From Mahella australiensis 50-1 BON (lineage in GTDB: Bacteria; Bacillota; Clostridia; Mahellales; Mahellaceae), in assembly GCF_000213255.1 (NCBI RefSeq), contig NC_015520.1, positions 2,968,001 through 3,032,000 on the forward strand: a stretch of DNA of 64,000 nt, written 5' to 3'. Both the position numbers and the translations under genes were made by a program. Positions 1 to 8,574 of this stretch are shown here, in pieces. The notes under the pieces were generated by a model. The model was not told where the DNA came from. It saw nothing but the letters and a program-made list of their open reading frames with translations, and searched no databases. The number at the start of each line of letters is the position of its first letter. The stretch's first letter is position 1.

Positions 1-952
1 TCCCCGAGAAAGGGTAGCGGTTTTGATATTTACTGCTTCCCTTGATTACGCCTTTTTCTTTACCTCTTTGCTTCAATATTTCTTTGACGGCTTCAAATTC
101 CTCATGGGATATAATGGCTTCATGATGATCCTTTATCATGTATTGATCCTTTTCACCACGATTATAATGCCGCTTAAAATTCTCATCTGTATATGTTTTT
201 TGCAGAAGGACATCCCCGGTATATTTTTCATTGCTAAGGATACCGCGGATAGTGGTCGCTGTCCAATGTGAACCTCTCTTTGTTGGGATTTTATCCAAAT
301 TTAACCCATCTGCAATTTTCTGTGTGCCTTTACCAGCCAAAGCCTCGGAAAAAATCCGCTTTATGATTTCAGCCTGTTCTTTATTGATAAATAGCTTTCC
401 ATCCACATAATCGTAACCATAGGGAGGATACGAAATTTTGTATGTTCCGTTTTGGAACCTACGTCTGATAGACCACTTACTATTTTCTGCAATGGATAAT
501 GACTCGTTTTCTGCAAGACTGCTCAAAATTGTCAGCACCAATTCGCCTTCCATGCGCTGTGTGTTTATATTCTCTTTCTCGAAATAGATGAAAACACCGA
601 GATCGGTAAGTTTTCTCACCATCTCAATACAGTCGGTTGTGTTTCTGGCAAATCTGCTGACCGACTTGGTTATAATAAAGTCAATTTTCATGTTTTCACA
701 ATCTGCAAGCAGCCTTAAAAGTTCAGTTCGGTTTTCCTTTTTTGTGCCTGATATGCCTTCGTCATAGTAAATCCCTGCAAATTCCCAATCCGGGTTTGCT
801 TTTATATAGGATTCATAATGGTCTTTTTGTGCTTCCAGGCTTGCCATTTGCTCATCGCTGTCGGTTGAAACCCTGCAATAAGCCGCTACCCTCACCTTTG
901 GCTTGAAAGCTTGGAGAGCATTGTTTCCATCAATCCTCGTTACCTTTCTCAC
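1..952 (-). CDS. Large serine recombinase (phage integrase), 3' end outside window
   Basis: Site-specific recombinase that would integrate and excise the prophage through a phosphoserine DNA intermediate. The reading frame is open from a GTG at 952 to the window edge (317 codons). The start is fixed by an AAAGGAGGTG ribosome binding site. The resolvase core has the motif YCRVSTD near residues 25-31, with Ser29 as expected nucleophile, and a conserved arginine in the helix VSRFARN. A Recombinase-type domain follows (about residues 165-290, including a QKIADGLN segment). The frame leaves the window at NRYPFSG, where related enzymes begin their zinc ribbon. It lies after the lysis genes, the usual place in clostridial prophages with serine integrases. 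The family is clear; the attachment site cannot be seen. Confidence 0.93.
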   Translation of the reverse strand, partial: MRKVTRIDGNNALQAFKPKVRVAAYCRVSTDSDEQMASLEAQKDHYESYIKANPDWEFAGIYYDEGISGTKKENRTELLRLLADCENMKIDFIITKSVSRFARNTTDCIEMVRKLTDLGVFIYFEKENINTQRMEGELVLTILSSLAENESLSIAENSKWSIRRRFQNGTYKISYPPYGYDYVDGKLFINKEQAEIIKRIFSEALAGKGTQKIADGLNLDKIPTKRGSHWTATTIRGILSNEKYTGDVLLQKTYTDENFKRHYNRGEKDQYMIKDHHEAIISHEEFEAVKEILKQRGKEKGVIKGSSKYQNRYPFSG

Positions 953-1013
953 TGTTTTCACCTCCTTTGGGCATGTGACATGTTACCTCTGTGTGCCGCT
1001 AATAGCAAGCTAA

Positions 1014-1232
1014 TTAGGCCATAAGCTGTGCGTACATCGGCGAGAAAGTTTTAAGATTTAACTTGTCGATTTTGTCGAATTCTTCCTCTGAAATCAGTCC
1101 CGCTTTAAGCATCTTTTGCAGGATTTTATATGCCCGCCAGTAATCAACCTCTCTTTGAATTTCCTCCTGTGTTATCTTTGTATTGTTCGTTTCCTGCGGG
1201 TTATATGGTAAATGATTAGCCCCCTCTATCAT
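1014..1232 (-). CDS. Small SHOCT-like phage protein
   Basis: A 72-residue protein of unknown role. Its C-terminal half, with the segment LKAGLISEEEFDKIDK, resembles the short SHOCT-type helix-turn-helix pair found at the ends of many small bacterial proteins. No signal peptide or membrane segment is visible. It starts at an ATG preceded by GGAGGTGCTTGA. It sits between the amidase and the recombinase, a position in which small proteins of this type commonly accompany clostridial prophage recombinases. It may modulate recombination, but nothing in the sequence shows this. Confidence 0.7.
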   Translation of the reverse strand: MIEGANHLPYNPQETNNTKITQEEIQREVDYWRAYKILQKMLKAGLISEEEFDKIDKLNLKTFSPMYAQLMA

Positions 1233-1245
1233 TCAAGCACCTCCT

Positions 1246-1278
1246 ATAAAAACTTGGGACAGCCGCGATTGGCTGTCC
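1246..1278 (-). terminator. Intrinsic terminator after the lysis genes
   Basis: A perfect 8-bp stem, GGACAGCC/GGCTGTCC with a 6-nt loop (1257-1278), starts 8 bases after the amidase stop codon and is followed on the minus strand by CAAGTTTTTA. The T-run is four bases away from the stem, so termination may be partial. Confidence 0.6.
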
Positions 1279-1285
1279 TTTATCG

Positions 1286-2290
1286 TTATTTAGGCAATTT
1301 CAGAACTTGTCCGGGGTAAATAGTATCCGTAGTCAGGCTATTCAGTTTCTTGATCTCCGGATATCTTGTTCCTCTACCGAGTTCTTTTTCTGCTATTCTC
1401 CATAAGGTGTCGCCTTTTTGCACTGTATAGGTTCTATTGCTCTTGTTATCTGTAATACTGTTTACTATTACAAGGTTTTCTTTTGCTACCCAAGTGTTTA
1501 TACCTGCAACCTCTAAACCGCCGGATTTCTTAACCTTTTTGCCAAGTAAAACACACTCTTTGCCGCCTTTTATGACCGGCTTGCCTTTATATAAAGTCTG
1601 TGTGACCCTGTGGTAATAGTCATTTTTGACCCACGTTGGAACTTCCACACTGCCGGGGTAGTAATTCTTTACACTGACCTTAAACTCCACCATATCTCCA
1701 ATTCCAATATCAGTATTGATATCTGTACTGTTCTCCAGCGCTTTTTTTACTGCTTTACGGAAAGTGTCCATATTCTCCCCATGCTTGGGAAACCAGTGCA
1801 TCACATCAGCATGGTTGCTGGCAATACCGAGCTTATATCCTTCGGAGTGGCAGATGATGTCATTCTCATTAAGACCGTACTTCTTGCAGAGCATAACGCA
1901 GAGTTCAACAGCATTCTGCCACGCTTTACGGAAATAATCTTCCTGCTTTGCTGCATCATAACCCACCATTACCGACCCGGATTTATACGAAAACCCAGCA
2001 GGCTCACAGATTTCAAAGCCAATATGGGTATTGTTGGCTGCTCCTCCCGCATGCCACCCGCGATGATCCCAAGGCAGGTATTGCCAAACCTCTTTATCGT
2101 CTACAAAAGCGTGAACACATACCTGCCTATTTATTTCGCCGGCCTTGTAAGATTTGTTCCAACGGGAAAACCACTCAGCCGCCATTACACCCGGCACAGC
2201 CGTCGAATGTGCCATGATTCCTTTAGGCGTGATTTTTCGGTCTGCTGTATAGCAATCGTTTCGCGTCATGTACTTCGTGTACAGCTTCAT
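1286..2290 (-). CDS. N-acetylmuramoyl-L-alanine amidase endolysin with LysM domain
   Basis: Phage lysin that cuts the amide bond between muramic acid and the peptide stem to release virions. Residues 1-180 are an Amidase_2 domain with candidate zinc ligands at His28 (MAHST) and in the later NHADVMHWF segment; WDHRGWHAG lies in between. A middle region of about 80 residues looks SH3-like. The last 50 residues form a LysM repeat starting TYTVQKGDTLWRIAEKEL and ending YPGQVLKLPK. The start overlaps the holin stop codon by four bases, so the two are translationally coupled. The length (334 residues) is usual for a modular endolysin. No signal peptide is present, consistent with holin-dependent release. 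Confidence 0.93.
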   Translation of the reverse strand: MKLYTKYMTRNDCYTADRKITPKGIMAHSTAVPGVMAAEWFSRWNKSYKAGEINRQVCVHAFVDDKEVWQYLPWDHRGWHAGGAANNTHIGFEICEPAGFSYKSGSVMVGYDAAKQEDYFRKAWQNAVELCVMLCKKYGLNENDIICHSEGYKLGIASNHADVMHWFPKHGENMDTFRKAVKKALENSTDINTDIGIGDMVEFKVSVKNYYPGSVEVPTWVKNDYYHRVTQTLYKGKPVIKGGKECVLLGKKVKKSGGLEVAGINTWVAKENLVIVNSITDNKSNRTYTVQKGDTLWRIAEKELGRGTRYPEIKKLNSLTTDTIYPGQVLKLPK

Positions 2291-2706
2291 TTCTTTTCAT
2301 CCTCCTCATTTGAGTGGCCATGCAGTTGTTCCAATGCGTTCTTCAGCTTTTCAGGAATGGGCAGTCCTATATGTGCTGCATTCTCAAGAATTGAAATTCC
2401 CTCGTTACTCAGGTAAAAGAAAATCACCGCTGTCCGGATTGCCCCGCCATTGCCGAGCACCTGGCTGTCGATGATGTGTCCTACTCCTACAAGTACAAAA
2501 ATAAGCACTTTCTTAAAGATGCCCTTGGCCCCGACTTCACTCGAAAGCTTTCTGTCTACAACGGCACACATCACTCCGGTCACATAGTCAATGGCTACAA
2601 AAGCGATGAGTGCGTATAAAAATCCATCCAGCCCTCCAAGAAACCATCCAAGAAATCCGCCAATAGCAGTAAAAACCGCCTGCGCCCAGTTCCATACTGT
2701 TTTCAT
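2287..2706 (-). CDS. Phage holin (holin_4 / toxin-secretion type)
   Basis: A 139-residue small membrane protein that would permeabilise the cytoplasmic membrane at lysis. Several hydrophobic segments are visible (about residues 13-45, 68-80 and 92-103), and the tail is charged and ends HSNEEDEKK. The pattern FVAIDYVTGVMCAVVDRKLSS with the following GIFKKV is characteristic of the Bacteroides/Firmicutes holin_4 family. The start is preceded by GGAGGTTTAAGACA. It is followed directly by the amidase in a standard lysis pair. Confidence 0.9.
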   Translation of the reverse strand: MKTVWNWAQAVFTAIGGFLGWFLGGLDGFLYALIAFVAIDYVTGVMCAVVDRKLSSEVGAKGIFKKVLIFVLVGVGHIIDSQVLGNGGAIRTAVIFFYLSNEGISILENAAHIGLPIPEKLKNALEQLHGHSNEEDEKK

Positions 2707-2742
2707 TGTCTTAAACCTCCGTTCAACTTGAGTTTTGCATAT

Positions 2743-2773
2743 AAAAAAGCGCCCTGCCTTAAAGCAAAGCGCT
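2743..2773 (-). terminator. Terminator hairpin between tail and lysis genes
   Basis: An AGCGC/GCGCT stem with a further TGC/GCA stem inside an internal loop is followed on the minus strand by six Ts (2743-2748). It lies between the tail glycosidase gene and the holin gene, so it could reduce transcription of the lysis genes relative to the structural genes. Confidence 0.6.
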
Positions 2774-2792
2774 GAAAATTAAAACTTCTAAT

Positions 2793-5261
2793 CTATATTT
2801 GCTTCGGAAGCGCCTCCCACAACCGCATATCCTCCTGCCCAAGAGACCAGATGGCTATACCTCGCAGTTTCCATCGATAAGCCGCTTCGTTTGCCCAGTA
2901 AACAAGGCTGTCCACATCCTGATAATACAGAATAGAAAAACCATCTGCATCTCCGAGGAAGAGACGGGATATCCAAATATTGATGTCTTTCGGTATAATC
3001 TTTACTTCATAGTCATTACCGCAAGAAAGAGCCAAAAGTTGTGAGTGGAAGAAGTCATAATCCATCGAAATGTCCTCACTGCGAGTTATCGATTCCTCCA
3101 CATCGCTATTTACTGAAAACACCTGAAATTCATCATCCCACGTGACACCAGTGCGAGCAAGCCTGCCAAAGCTGGTTATAGTTCCATCCGGGAGTTCCAC
3201 ATCAAAACGCTCGTATGGTTCATATACCCACGCATCGCCCAGCCGCAGCAGCTCGCATACCGTCCGGTTGTCCGAGCAGTACCCTGCATAACCACTACCA
3301 CCGATTACATTCACTGTGAAACGCAGGGTTGAAGCTGCACCAGAATATACTCTTACTTTATTGCCGCGTTTTCGCATCTCTATAGTATACATATTCGGAT
3401 TAGCACGAAGATCGGCATCTACAGTTTTTGAGAAACTGGTGGAATAGCTACCAAGCAAGGAATTACCTTGATAAAGCTCGACTCTTTGCGTGTCATAGTT
3501 TAAGCAGCAGAAAATATCCCCAAGGAACACCCCAGCCCGTCCACTGCTATTTTGAGGGAAAGCCAGCCTTGCCCGGATATGGATGTCGGAAAACCCGTCG
3601 TATTTCCATGCAAGTTTGCCATATCCCTCGAGCTGGGAATATGGGCGACTTTCTGTGCTGTCTGGCTCTTGCCAAACATCCCATTCGCCGTCCAACACAG
3701 TCCAGTAATTTTCAGGCAGGATGTTCCTGTCCCGAAAATCTTCATACCAAATAAGCGTCGAGTCGGGTTTTCTTCGCAACATTTCAAAGGTCAGTTTAAA
3801 ACCTCGATCCGGCTCAACCATCACACCATTTACATCCTTGAACCGACGAGGAGAGAGCATAAAGCTGGCTTCACCGGCAAAGGGATACTCCGAAAATCCA
3901 CTGCAAACCCTAAAACCGTAAAACTGGACTCCCGGCACACCACCGCTTATGCTGACAGCATGCGTTCCCTCTTGGAGAAATACACCTTTTGCAAGTGTCA
4001 ACCAGCAAACTCTTCTCCAGTATGGCCACCATAAACGGTTCTCGCTGAAAGTCTTTGATTCACCATCAAGGGAAACGATAATCGCATTTTTGTCCCAGTA
4101 AGGAAAGCAAAGCTGTACTGCAATATCGTAATATCCCGCTTCTCTTATCTCAAAACGGTACTCTGCTGACGCCTGGTCATCTCCAAGTGAGGCCATCTCA
4201 TCAGTAATAATGACATTTCCTTCGTATTCATCCGGAACTCCGTTCCTGTCAATATAAATGGTTCCGAACTCCGCTTTCGGCTCCTTGCCATAGCTTGTCA
4301 AATATCTTCGCCTGTTATAAACCCCTTTTAGCAGCGGATATTCCCAGGATATAGCATCCCACCCTTCCATATAGTCATATACATGAGGAAGAGCCCAAGG
4401 TACTTTGTTATAGTCATCCCAGTAAGCCACAATTGGAATAAACGGCTGGGGCGGTGCATCGCCTGTGAAATTGTAAACCCCAGTCATCCAGTATTTTGCC
4501 GCATAGTAGGTATTAGACACCCCTCGATAGGTTATTCCAAGGTTTTCAGGTGTATCATGAATCCTCCAGTTCCAGCCATAAGCAGGCAACCCCATGAATA
4601 TCTTATCGGGTGACATAACGGAAACAGCATAATCATATATGCCCTCAAGCCAGTCACGAGGAGATACTGGGCCGGGAGCAGAGCCCGCCCATGCCATGCC
4701 ATAGCTCATGATGGCGGCGGTATCGCAATAGTCGTTAAGATCGGCATAAACACACCAGTTTTCACCGCCCACCGAGCCTTGAACGCCGGTCATACCAGGC
4801 AGGCAGATGTTGACAAGCTTTGTTGCATCATAAGACTTAACTGTATTGTATATATCCCTAAATAGTGCATTCGCCGCATCCTTGTTTTCATAACCGCCGC
4901 CGCGCTCCAGGTCAATATCTACCCCAGCGCACCATGGATACTTGTTCATGATTCGGATGATTTCAGTAAGAAACTTATCCTTTGCACCGTTTTCGTTGTT
5001 GCGAAGTGCAGTAAAAATATTGGCTATTCCATGATTCATAATAGTGAGCAGCCACTTAATGTGCGGCCATTTCTGAATATACGGTAGCATGCTGCTGATG
5101 CTGGTACCGGTTTCAGTGATTGTGCCTGTTGCGTCAACCTCAAAAGTAAAAATGCCTACCGTATCAAATCGGTCGCCGTAGTCTCTAAGTGCTTCATACA
5201 TTCGGGCATTTCCCATAAAACTCCACACCATGCAACGTTTGCCTTTTAAGAAATCCCTCAC
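2793..5261 (-). CDS. Tail-associated glycoside hydrolase family 18-like protein with inserted binding domains
   Basis: An 822-residue protein probably located at the tail tip, where it would bind or cleave a cell-surface glycan. Residues 1-335 form most of a GH18 TIM barrel. The catalytic strand reads AGVDIDLE, with Glu119 as the expected proton donor; the first acidic residue of the usual DGxDxDxE is Ala. About 340-450 resembles a jelly-roll carbohydrate-binding module, and about 525-690 a concanavalin/LamG-like fold beginning IWYEDFRD. The last 60 residues, with YYQDVDSLVYWAN and GIAIWSLGQED, look like the final GH18 strands, so the barrel appears interrupted by a long insertion. It starts at GTG overlapping the upstream stop codon. 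Its substrate is unknown. Confidence 0.82.
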   Translation of the reverse strand: MRDFLKGKRCMVWSFMGNARMYEALRDYGDRFDTVGIFTFEVDATGTITETGTSISSMLPYIQKWPHIKWLLTIMNHGIANIFTALRNNENGAKDKFLTEIIRIMNKYPWCAGVDIDLERGGGYENKDAANALFRDIYNTVKSYDATKLVNICLPGMTGVQGSVGGENWCVYADLNDYCDTAAIMSYGMAWAGSAPGPVSPRDWLEGIYDYAVSVMSPDKIFMGLPAYGWNWRIHDTPENLGITYRGVSNTYYAAKYWMTGVYNFTGDAPPQPFIPIVAYWDDYNKVPWALPHVYDYMEGWDAISWEYPLLKGVYNRRRYLTSYGKEPKAEFGTIYIDRNGVPDEYEGNVIITDEMASLGDDQASAEYRFEIREAGYYDIAVQLCFPYWDKNAIIVSLDGESKTFSENRLWWPYWRRVCWLTLAKGVFLQEGTHAVSISGGVPGVQFYGFRVCSGFSEYPFAGEASFMLSPRRFKDVNGVMVEPDRGFKLTFEMLRRKPDSTLIWYEDFRDRNILPENYWTVLDGEWDVWQEPDSTESRPYSQLEGYGKLAWKYDGFSDIHIRARLAFPQNSSGRAGVFLGDIFCCLNYDTQRVELYQGNSLLGSYSTSFSKTVDADLRANPNMYTIEMRKRGNKVRVYSGAASTLRFTVNVIGGSGYAGYCSDNRTVCELLRLGDAWVYEPYERFDVELPDGTITSFGRLARTGVTWDDEFQVFSVNSDVEESITRSEDISMDYDFFHSQLLALSCGNDYEVKIIPKDINIWISRLFLGDADGFSILYYQDVDSLVYWANEAAYRWKLRGIAIWSLGQEDMRLWEALPKQI

Positions 5262-5833
5262 AACCGGTCACCGCCTTCTTGCATCTCCTGAAATTCAAAG
5301 AGCACCCGCGCCGATTTTCTCTCTTCCAGCTTCACCATATGTTTGCTATCCCATGCCGCAGAGTATTGATAAAATCCATCCTTACGAGTAGGGCTTCCGT
5401 TTTTAAGGCATTGGCGGGTGGAAGCCTTGAGCGCCAGCTCATCGCCTGCATTAACCGGGTCAAGAAACCTTACCTTATGCGCACCTACACCTTGGGATAG
5501 TTCAATACTCCCTGCGGCCATATCCTGTATAGGATAAATATAGCAGTCAAGGCCAGCAGAAGTTTTACCCAGGTTGAATAAAATTACAGTCTCCGCTGTT
5601 CGCACCACACCGTTATAATGCCGGGGCGGAACTGGCTGCCCGTTTTCCTGCATTTTCGTTAGCATTTTGCTCGTGTGGACGGTATAGCCTGTCAACTGAT
5701 CTCCATCCTGAAGCTGCAGGTCGGTGAAATAGATTATTCCGGTACAGTCGGAAATCTTGAGTATCACAGTAACGCCCACCACATGTTTATTGCTTTTTAG
5801 TTGTATGGTTTCTGCAAATCTTGAAAACTGCAT
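5258..5833 (-). CDS. Tail-tip accessory protein with DCTG/YFTDL module
   Basis: A 191-residue phage protein without a recognised catalytic motif. Near its N-terminus it carries ISDCTGIIYFTDLQLQDG, closely matching a segment in the upstream 64-residue protein, so the two share a small beta-rich module. The remainder includes NLGKTSAGLDCYIYPIQDM and is probably beta-structured. I prefer ATG 5833, spaced six bases from AGGTG, over the GTG at 5842 next to the preceding stop codon. Its place between the tail spike and the GH18-like protein suggests a baseplate or receptor-binding accessory. Confidence 0.65.
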   Translation of the reverse strand: MQFSRFAETIQLKSNKHVVGVTVILKISDCTGIIYFTDLQLQDGDQLTGYTVHTSKMLTKMQENGQPVPPRHYNGVVRTAETVILFNLGKTSAGLDCYIYPIQDMAAGSIELSQGVGAHKVRFLDPVNAGDELALKASTRQCLKNGSPTRKDGFYQYSAAWDSKHMVKLEERKSARVLFEFQEMQEGGDRL

Positions 5834-5842
5834 CCATTTCAC

Positions 5843-6037
5843 CTACCCGTCTAATGTCCACTGTATTTCGCATACATGCCCGATCCATCCGGTGGAAACC
5901 GAGCCGCCCTGAAGCAATAAGTCTGTAAAGTACACTGTGCCGGTGCAGTCAGTGACGCACAGCCTGATGGTGATAGACTTGACTCTGCTGATACTTTTGG
6001 GAGAAATACTGTGTGCGATTTGATTGAAATATGCCAT
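5843..6037 (-). CDS. Small tail-tip protein, paralogous to the next gene
   Basis: A 64-residue protein whose second half, with VTDCTGTVYFTDLLLQGG, is a close relative of the N-terminal module of the following 191-residue protein. It starts at an ATG preceded by GGTGGTGAT, 11 bases after the preceding tail gene. It is probably a structural component of the tail tip. A fragment explanation is possible, but the start, stop and spacing look normal. Confidence 0.6.
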   Translation of the reverse strand: MAYFNQIAHSISPKSISRVKSITIRLCVTDCTGTVYFTDLLLQGGSVSTGWIGHVCEIQWTLDG

Positions 6038-6047
6038 ATCACCACCC

Positions 6048-8570
6048 TCAAATCAGGTCTATAAATCTTGTTTCCGTTGTACCGTCCTCGTATTCAATGA
6101 CTATCTCAACACCAACTTGGCCGTTTTCGCCCTTTTCAAGGTTTTCGGAAGCAATCTGCGCTGAAAATGTATAGCTTTTACGTGTCGCTGGGTATACCGT
6201 CTGTGACAGACTCTTTGTCATACCAGGTACACCAACAGCCTTGAAGGAAGCAGTTCCCGAAACACCATTCTCAGTGTCTACTTCAAAACCGGAATTGACC
6301 CAGTAGGCAAAACCATCATCCGCCCTGGAATTGCGCAGATGGTTGAATGGTACCATATCTTTAATTTCCTGACGGTTTACCAACTCTGCTGAGGACAGCG
6401 CATCCGCTGCCTTGTCCCACTGTGCTGAAGAATCGCCAAGTTCCCGCAGTTTAGTTGAAAGCTCAATCACTGTTTTCCATGGCTCCTGTAAGTTATACTG
6501 CCTTCTCACAACACGTGTCTTTACCAAAAGGCCTAGTTCTTTATCGTCTACTGTAACAATATCACCCAGTTTCCATGCTTCGTGCTCATAACCGGTTAGC
6601 GCAGATAAATCCATTGCAGACAGTACATAAGAGACGCGAGGCTTCGAATATTCTGCAAGCCGCATTTTTGCATATTCCAGCATCTGATACGGATTTGTAA
6701 ACGACGAACAATCAAGCGTCGACACCCTCACTTCACTGGAAAAAGTGTAATCTTCCACGTATTCCTTACCTCCATTAATTGAAGCGAAGGTCAATCCGTC
6801 CTTTCCATAAGCATAGAGCCTTGTCACTAATTCACGTGTATCGACTACCCGCTGAATACTTTTCAAATTCTTTCTATATGAAAAAAGCGCTCCGCTATCA
6901 GTACCACTAAAAGTCAAAAGGTGTACCTGGCGGTTGGCGCTGTCAAACACCAGATCGCCGCCATAAATATTCTGTACAGTGCGAAGGATGGATAAGGCAT
7001 TTTTTTCTGTACACTGCCATGTCCGTTTCGTAGTGACAGTAACATTTCCTACTGTCCAGCCTGTACCCAAAAGTGCATATTGCATCGGAACATCTGCAGT
7101 ATCTGCATTGAATTCTCTAGGTTCTTTTTCCGCACTGAAAGACAGATCGTAAAATACCGCTTCAGCATATACTTGCGTAATAACACGCCCATCTTCGCTT
7201 TTATTGTCCGTTAAGGTTCGGATCCGGTAAATGTCATTTACGATTTGCACTTGTTTTTCATTTTCCAGTGTGCTTCTTTTTGGATCATGGAACGGAAGCT
7301 TGAATTCCAGCGTATCCGCGCCGTTCACCTCACCAGTGACAATGATATCAAAGGCATTTTCAAGAACAGCTTCCCATGCTCCGTTTTTGTCCAAAATCAC
7401 AGGACGGGCAAAGCCTAGTTTCTCATAGGGCGCTTTCGGTATATCATGAAGCTGTATTTCCAGAAGTTTTGGTGTCTTCAACGGATCGCTGCTGGTAAGG
7501 GTAACACGGAACCTTATATATTGCCGATTTGGCGATTGAAGTTCACCGCTGGTTCCCACAGCCTGCCATGCAGACCATTCTTCAAGATCATCGCTTGTGC
7601 TGGTCTCTACTATAGACACTGAAGTAACACCTGCAGTATATTCGCTTGTCACAGCTACACGACCGCTGCCCGATAATGCACATGGAACCGCCCTTGTATA
7701 AAGTACGCCACTTGCAGGATACTCGCCATCTGTTGCTTTAAGGGTGACTGCGCCAGGCTCTGCCAAAGCATCTACATCCGAAGCCGCATCCCCACCGTTT
7801 GCATGTAAAGACGACTTAAAATATAACAGCAAATCATCAGCTGTAAGCTGTGAGTCCGTTTCCAGAAACCAGTCGTCGAAGCCTCCGGCATAGTAGTAGG
7901 TATTTGCATGCATCCCCATAATAATGTTTGCTATACACTCCCGATTCAGCTCTCCCGAAAAGGAACGCACAGGCGACACCCAGGTTGCCCCGTCGCTGCG
8001 ATCGCATATGATGTTCTGTACCTTTTTGTTGCTTACTTCAATGATGGAGGCGATAAAATACCAGCCGCCGTTTTTCAAGGTAATGGTAGACGTTTCACTC
8101 TGGTCGTAGATTAGTGCGCCGGAGGAGTTATACAACATCAGCCTAAGTCTCCCTTGATAAAGTGAAACATAAAAAATTGGCTGACCGGGTCCTTGGCGGG
8201 TATTGAATATGGGTATATATGTCTGGCCGACCGAATAGGTGGTAGGATTAATCCAACCTCCTACAACAATCTTTTCGCCCAGATTGCTAAAGAAACTCCC
8301 ATCATTTTCTGCTATAAGATGGGTCTTTTCAGAAGTCGGATTAACAATATTTTGCCTAAAGTATCTTCCGAATCTTCCAGCAATAAGGTTTGCTGATGTA
8401 CCTGACCAGCCGGAGATGGTAAAATGTCTGCCATGTCCCGATGAATCCATAAGCTGAAGATTTTCGTCTGGTGTTTTTTCATTAAATCGCCATAAAGCAG
8501 ACGTCCTTGATGTTACAGGAAACTCACCGGTAAAATCCTCTTGGCTCGTTAGAATTGATTTTATCGCCAT
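6048..8570 (-). CDS. Tail tip / prophage endopeptidase-type tail protein with N-terminal LamG-like domain
   Basis: An 840-residue minor structural protein. About residues 25-245 resemble a concanavalin-type LamG domain (LWRFNEKTPDEN, SSGHGRHFTISGW, GGWYFIASIIEVSNKK). About 385-700 match the siphophage tail protein group often called prophage tail or minor structural protein, a relative of gp27/gp44 hub proteins (TLEFKLPFHDPKRSTLENE, DIVTVDDKELGLLVKTRVV). The C-terminal 130 residues are probably beta-rich. It starts at an ATG after GGAGGTGATAAT, directly following the distal tail gene in the usual order. The LamG domain is additional to the standard tail protein and suggests glycan binding. 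Confidence 0.85.
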   Translation of the reverse strand: MAIKSILTSQEDFTGEFPVTSRTSALWRFNEKTPDENLQLMDSSGHGRHFTISGWSGTSANLIAGRFGRYFRQNIVNPTSEKTHLIAENDGSFFSNLGEKIVVGGWINPTTYSVGQTYIPIFNTRQGPGQPIFYVSLYQGRLRLMLYNSSGALIYDQSETSTITLKNGGWYFIASIIEVSNKKVQNIICDRSDGATWVSPVRSFSGELNRECIANIIMGMHANTYYYAGGFDDWFLETDSQLTADDLLLYFKSSLHANGGDAASDVDALAEPGAVTLKATDGEYPASGVLYTRAVPCALSGSGRVAVTSEYTAGVTSVSIVETSTSDDLEEWSAWQAVGTSGELQSPNRQYIRFRVTLTSSDPLKTPKLLEIQLHDIPKAPYEKLGFARPVILDKNGAWEAVLENAFDIIVTGEVNGADTLEFKLPFHDPKRSTLENEKQVQIVNDIYRIRTLTDNKSEDGRVITQVYAEAVFYDLSFSAEKEPREFNADTADVPMQYALLGTGWTVGNVTVTTKRTWQCTEKNALSILRTVQNIYGGDLVFDSANRQVHLLTFSGTDSGALFSYRKNLKSIQRVVDTRELVTRLYAYGKDGLTFASINGGKEYVEDYTFSSEVRVSTLDCSSFTNPYQMLEYAKMRLAEYSKPRVSYVLSAMDLSALTGYEHEAWKLGDIVTVDDKELGLLVKTRVVRRQYNLQEPWKTVIELSTKLRELGDSSAQWDKAADALSSAELVNRQEIKDMVPFNHLRNSRADDGFAYWVNSGFEVDTENGVSGTASFKAVGVPGMTKSLSQTVYPATRKSYTFSAQIASENLEKGENGQVGVEIVIEYEDGTTETRFIDLI

Positions 8571-8574
8571 ATTA

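Noticed and set aside
241-300. Suspected frameshift in the serine recombinase
   Set aside because: Rereading the reverse complement (AAGAGAGGTTCACAT) restores one continuous frame through TKRGSHWTATTIRGIL; there is no disruption.
1610-2416. A 268-codon plus-strand frame opposite amidase and holin
   Set aside because: It is antisense to two well-supported genes and codes for no recognised motif; it reflects codon bias on the other strand.
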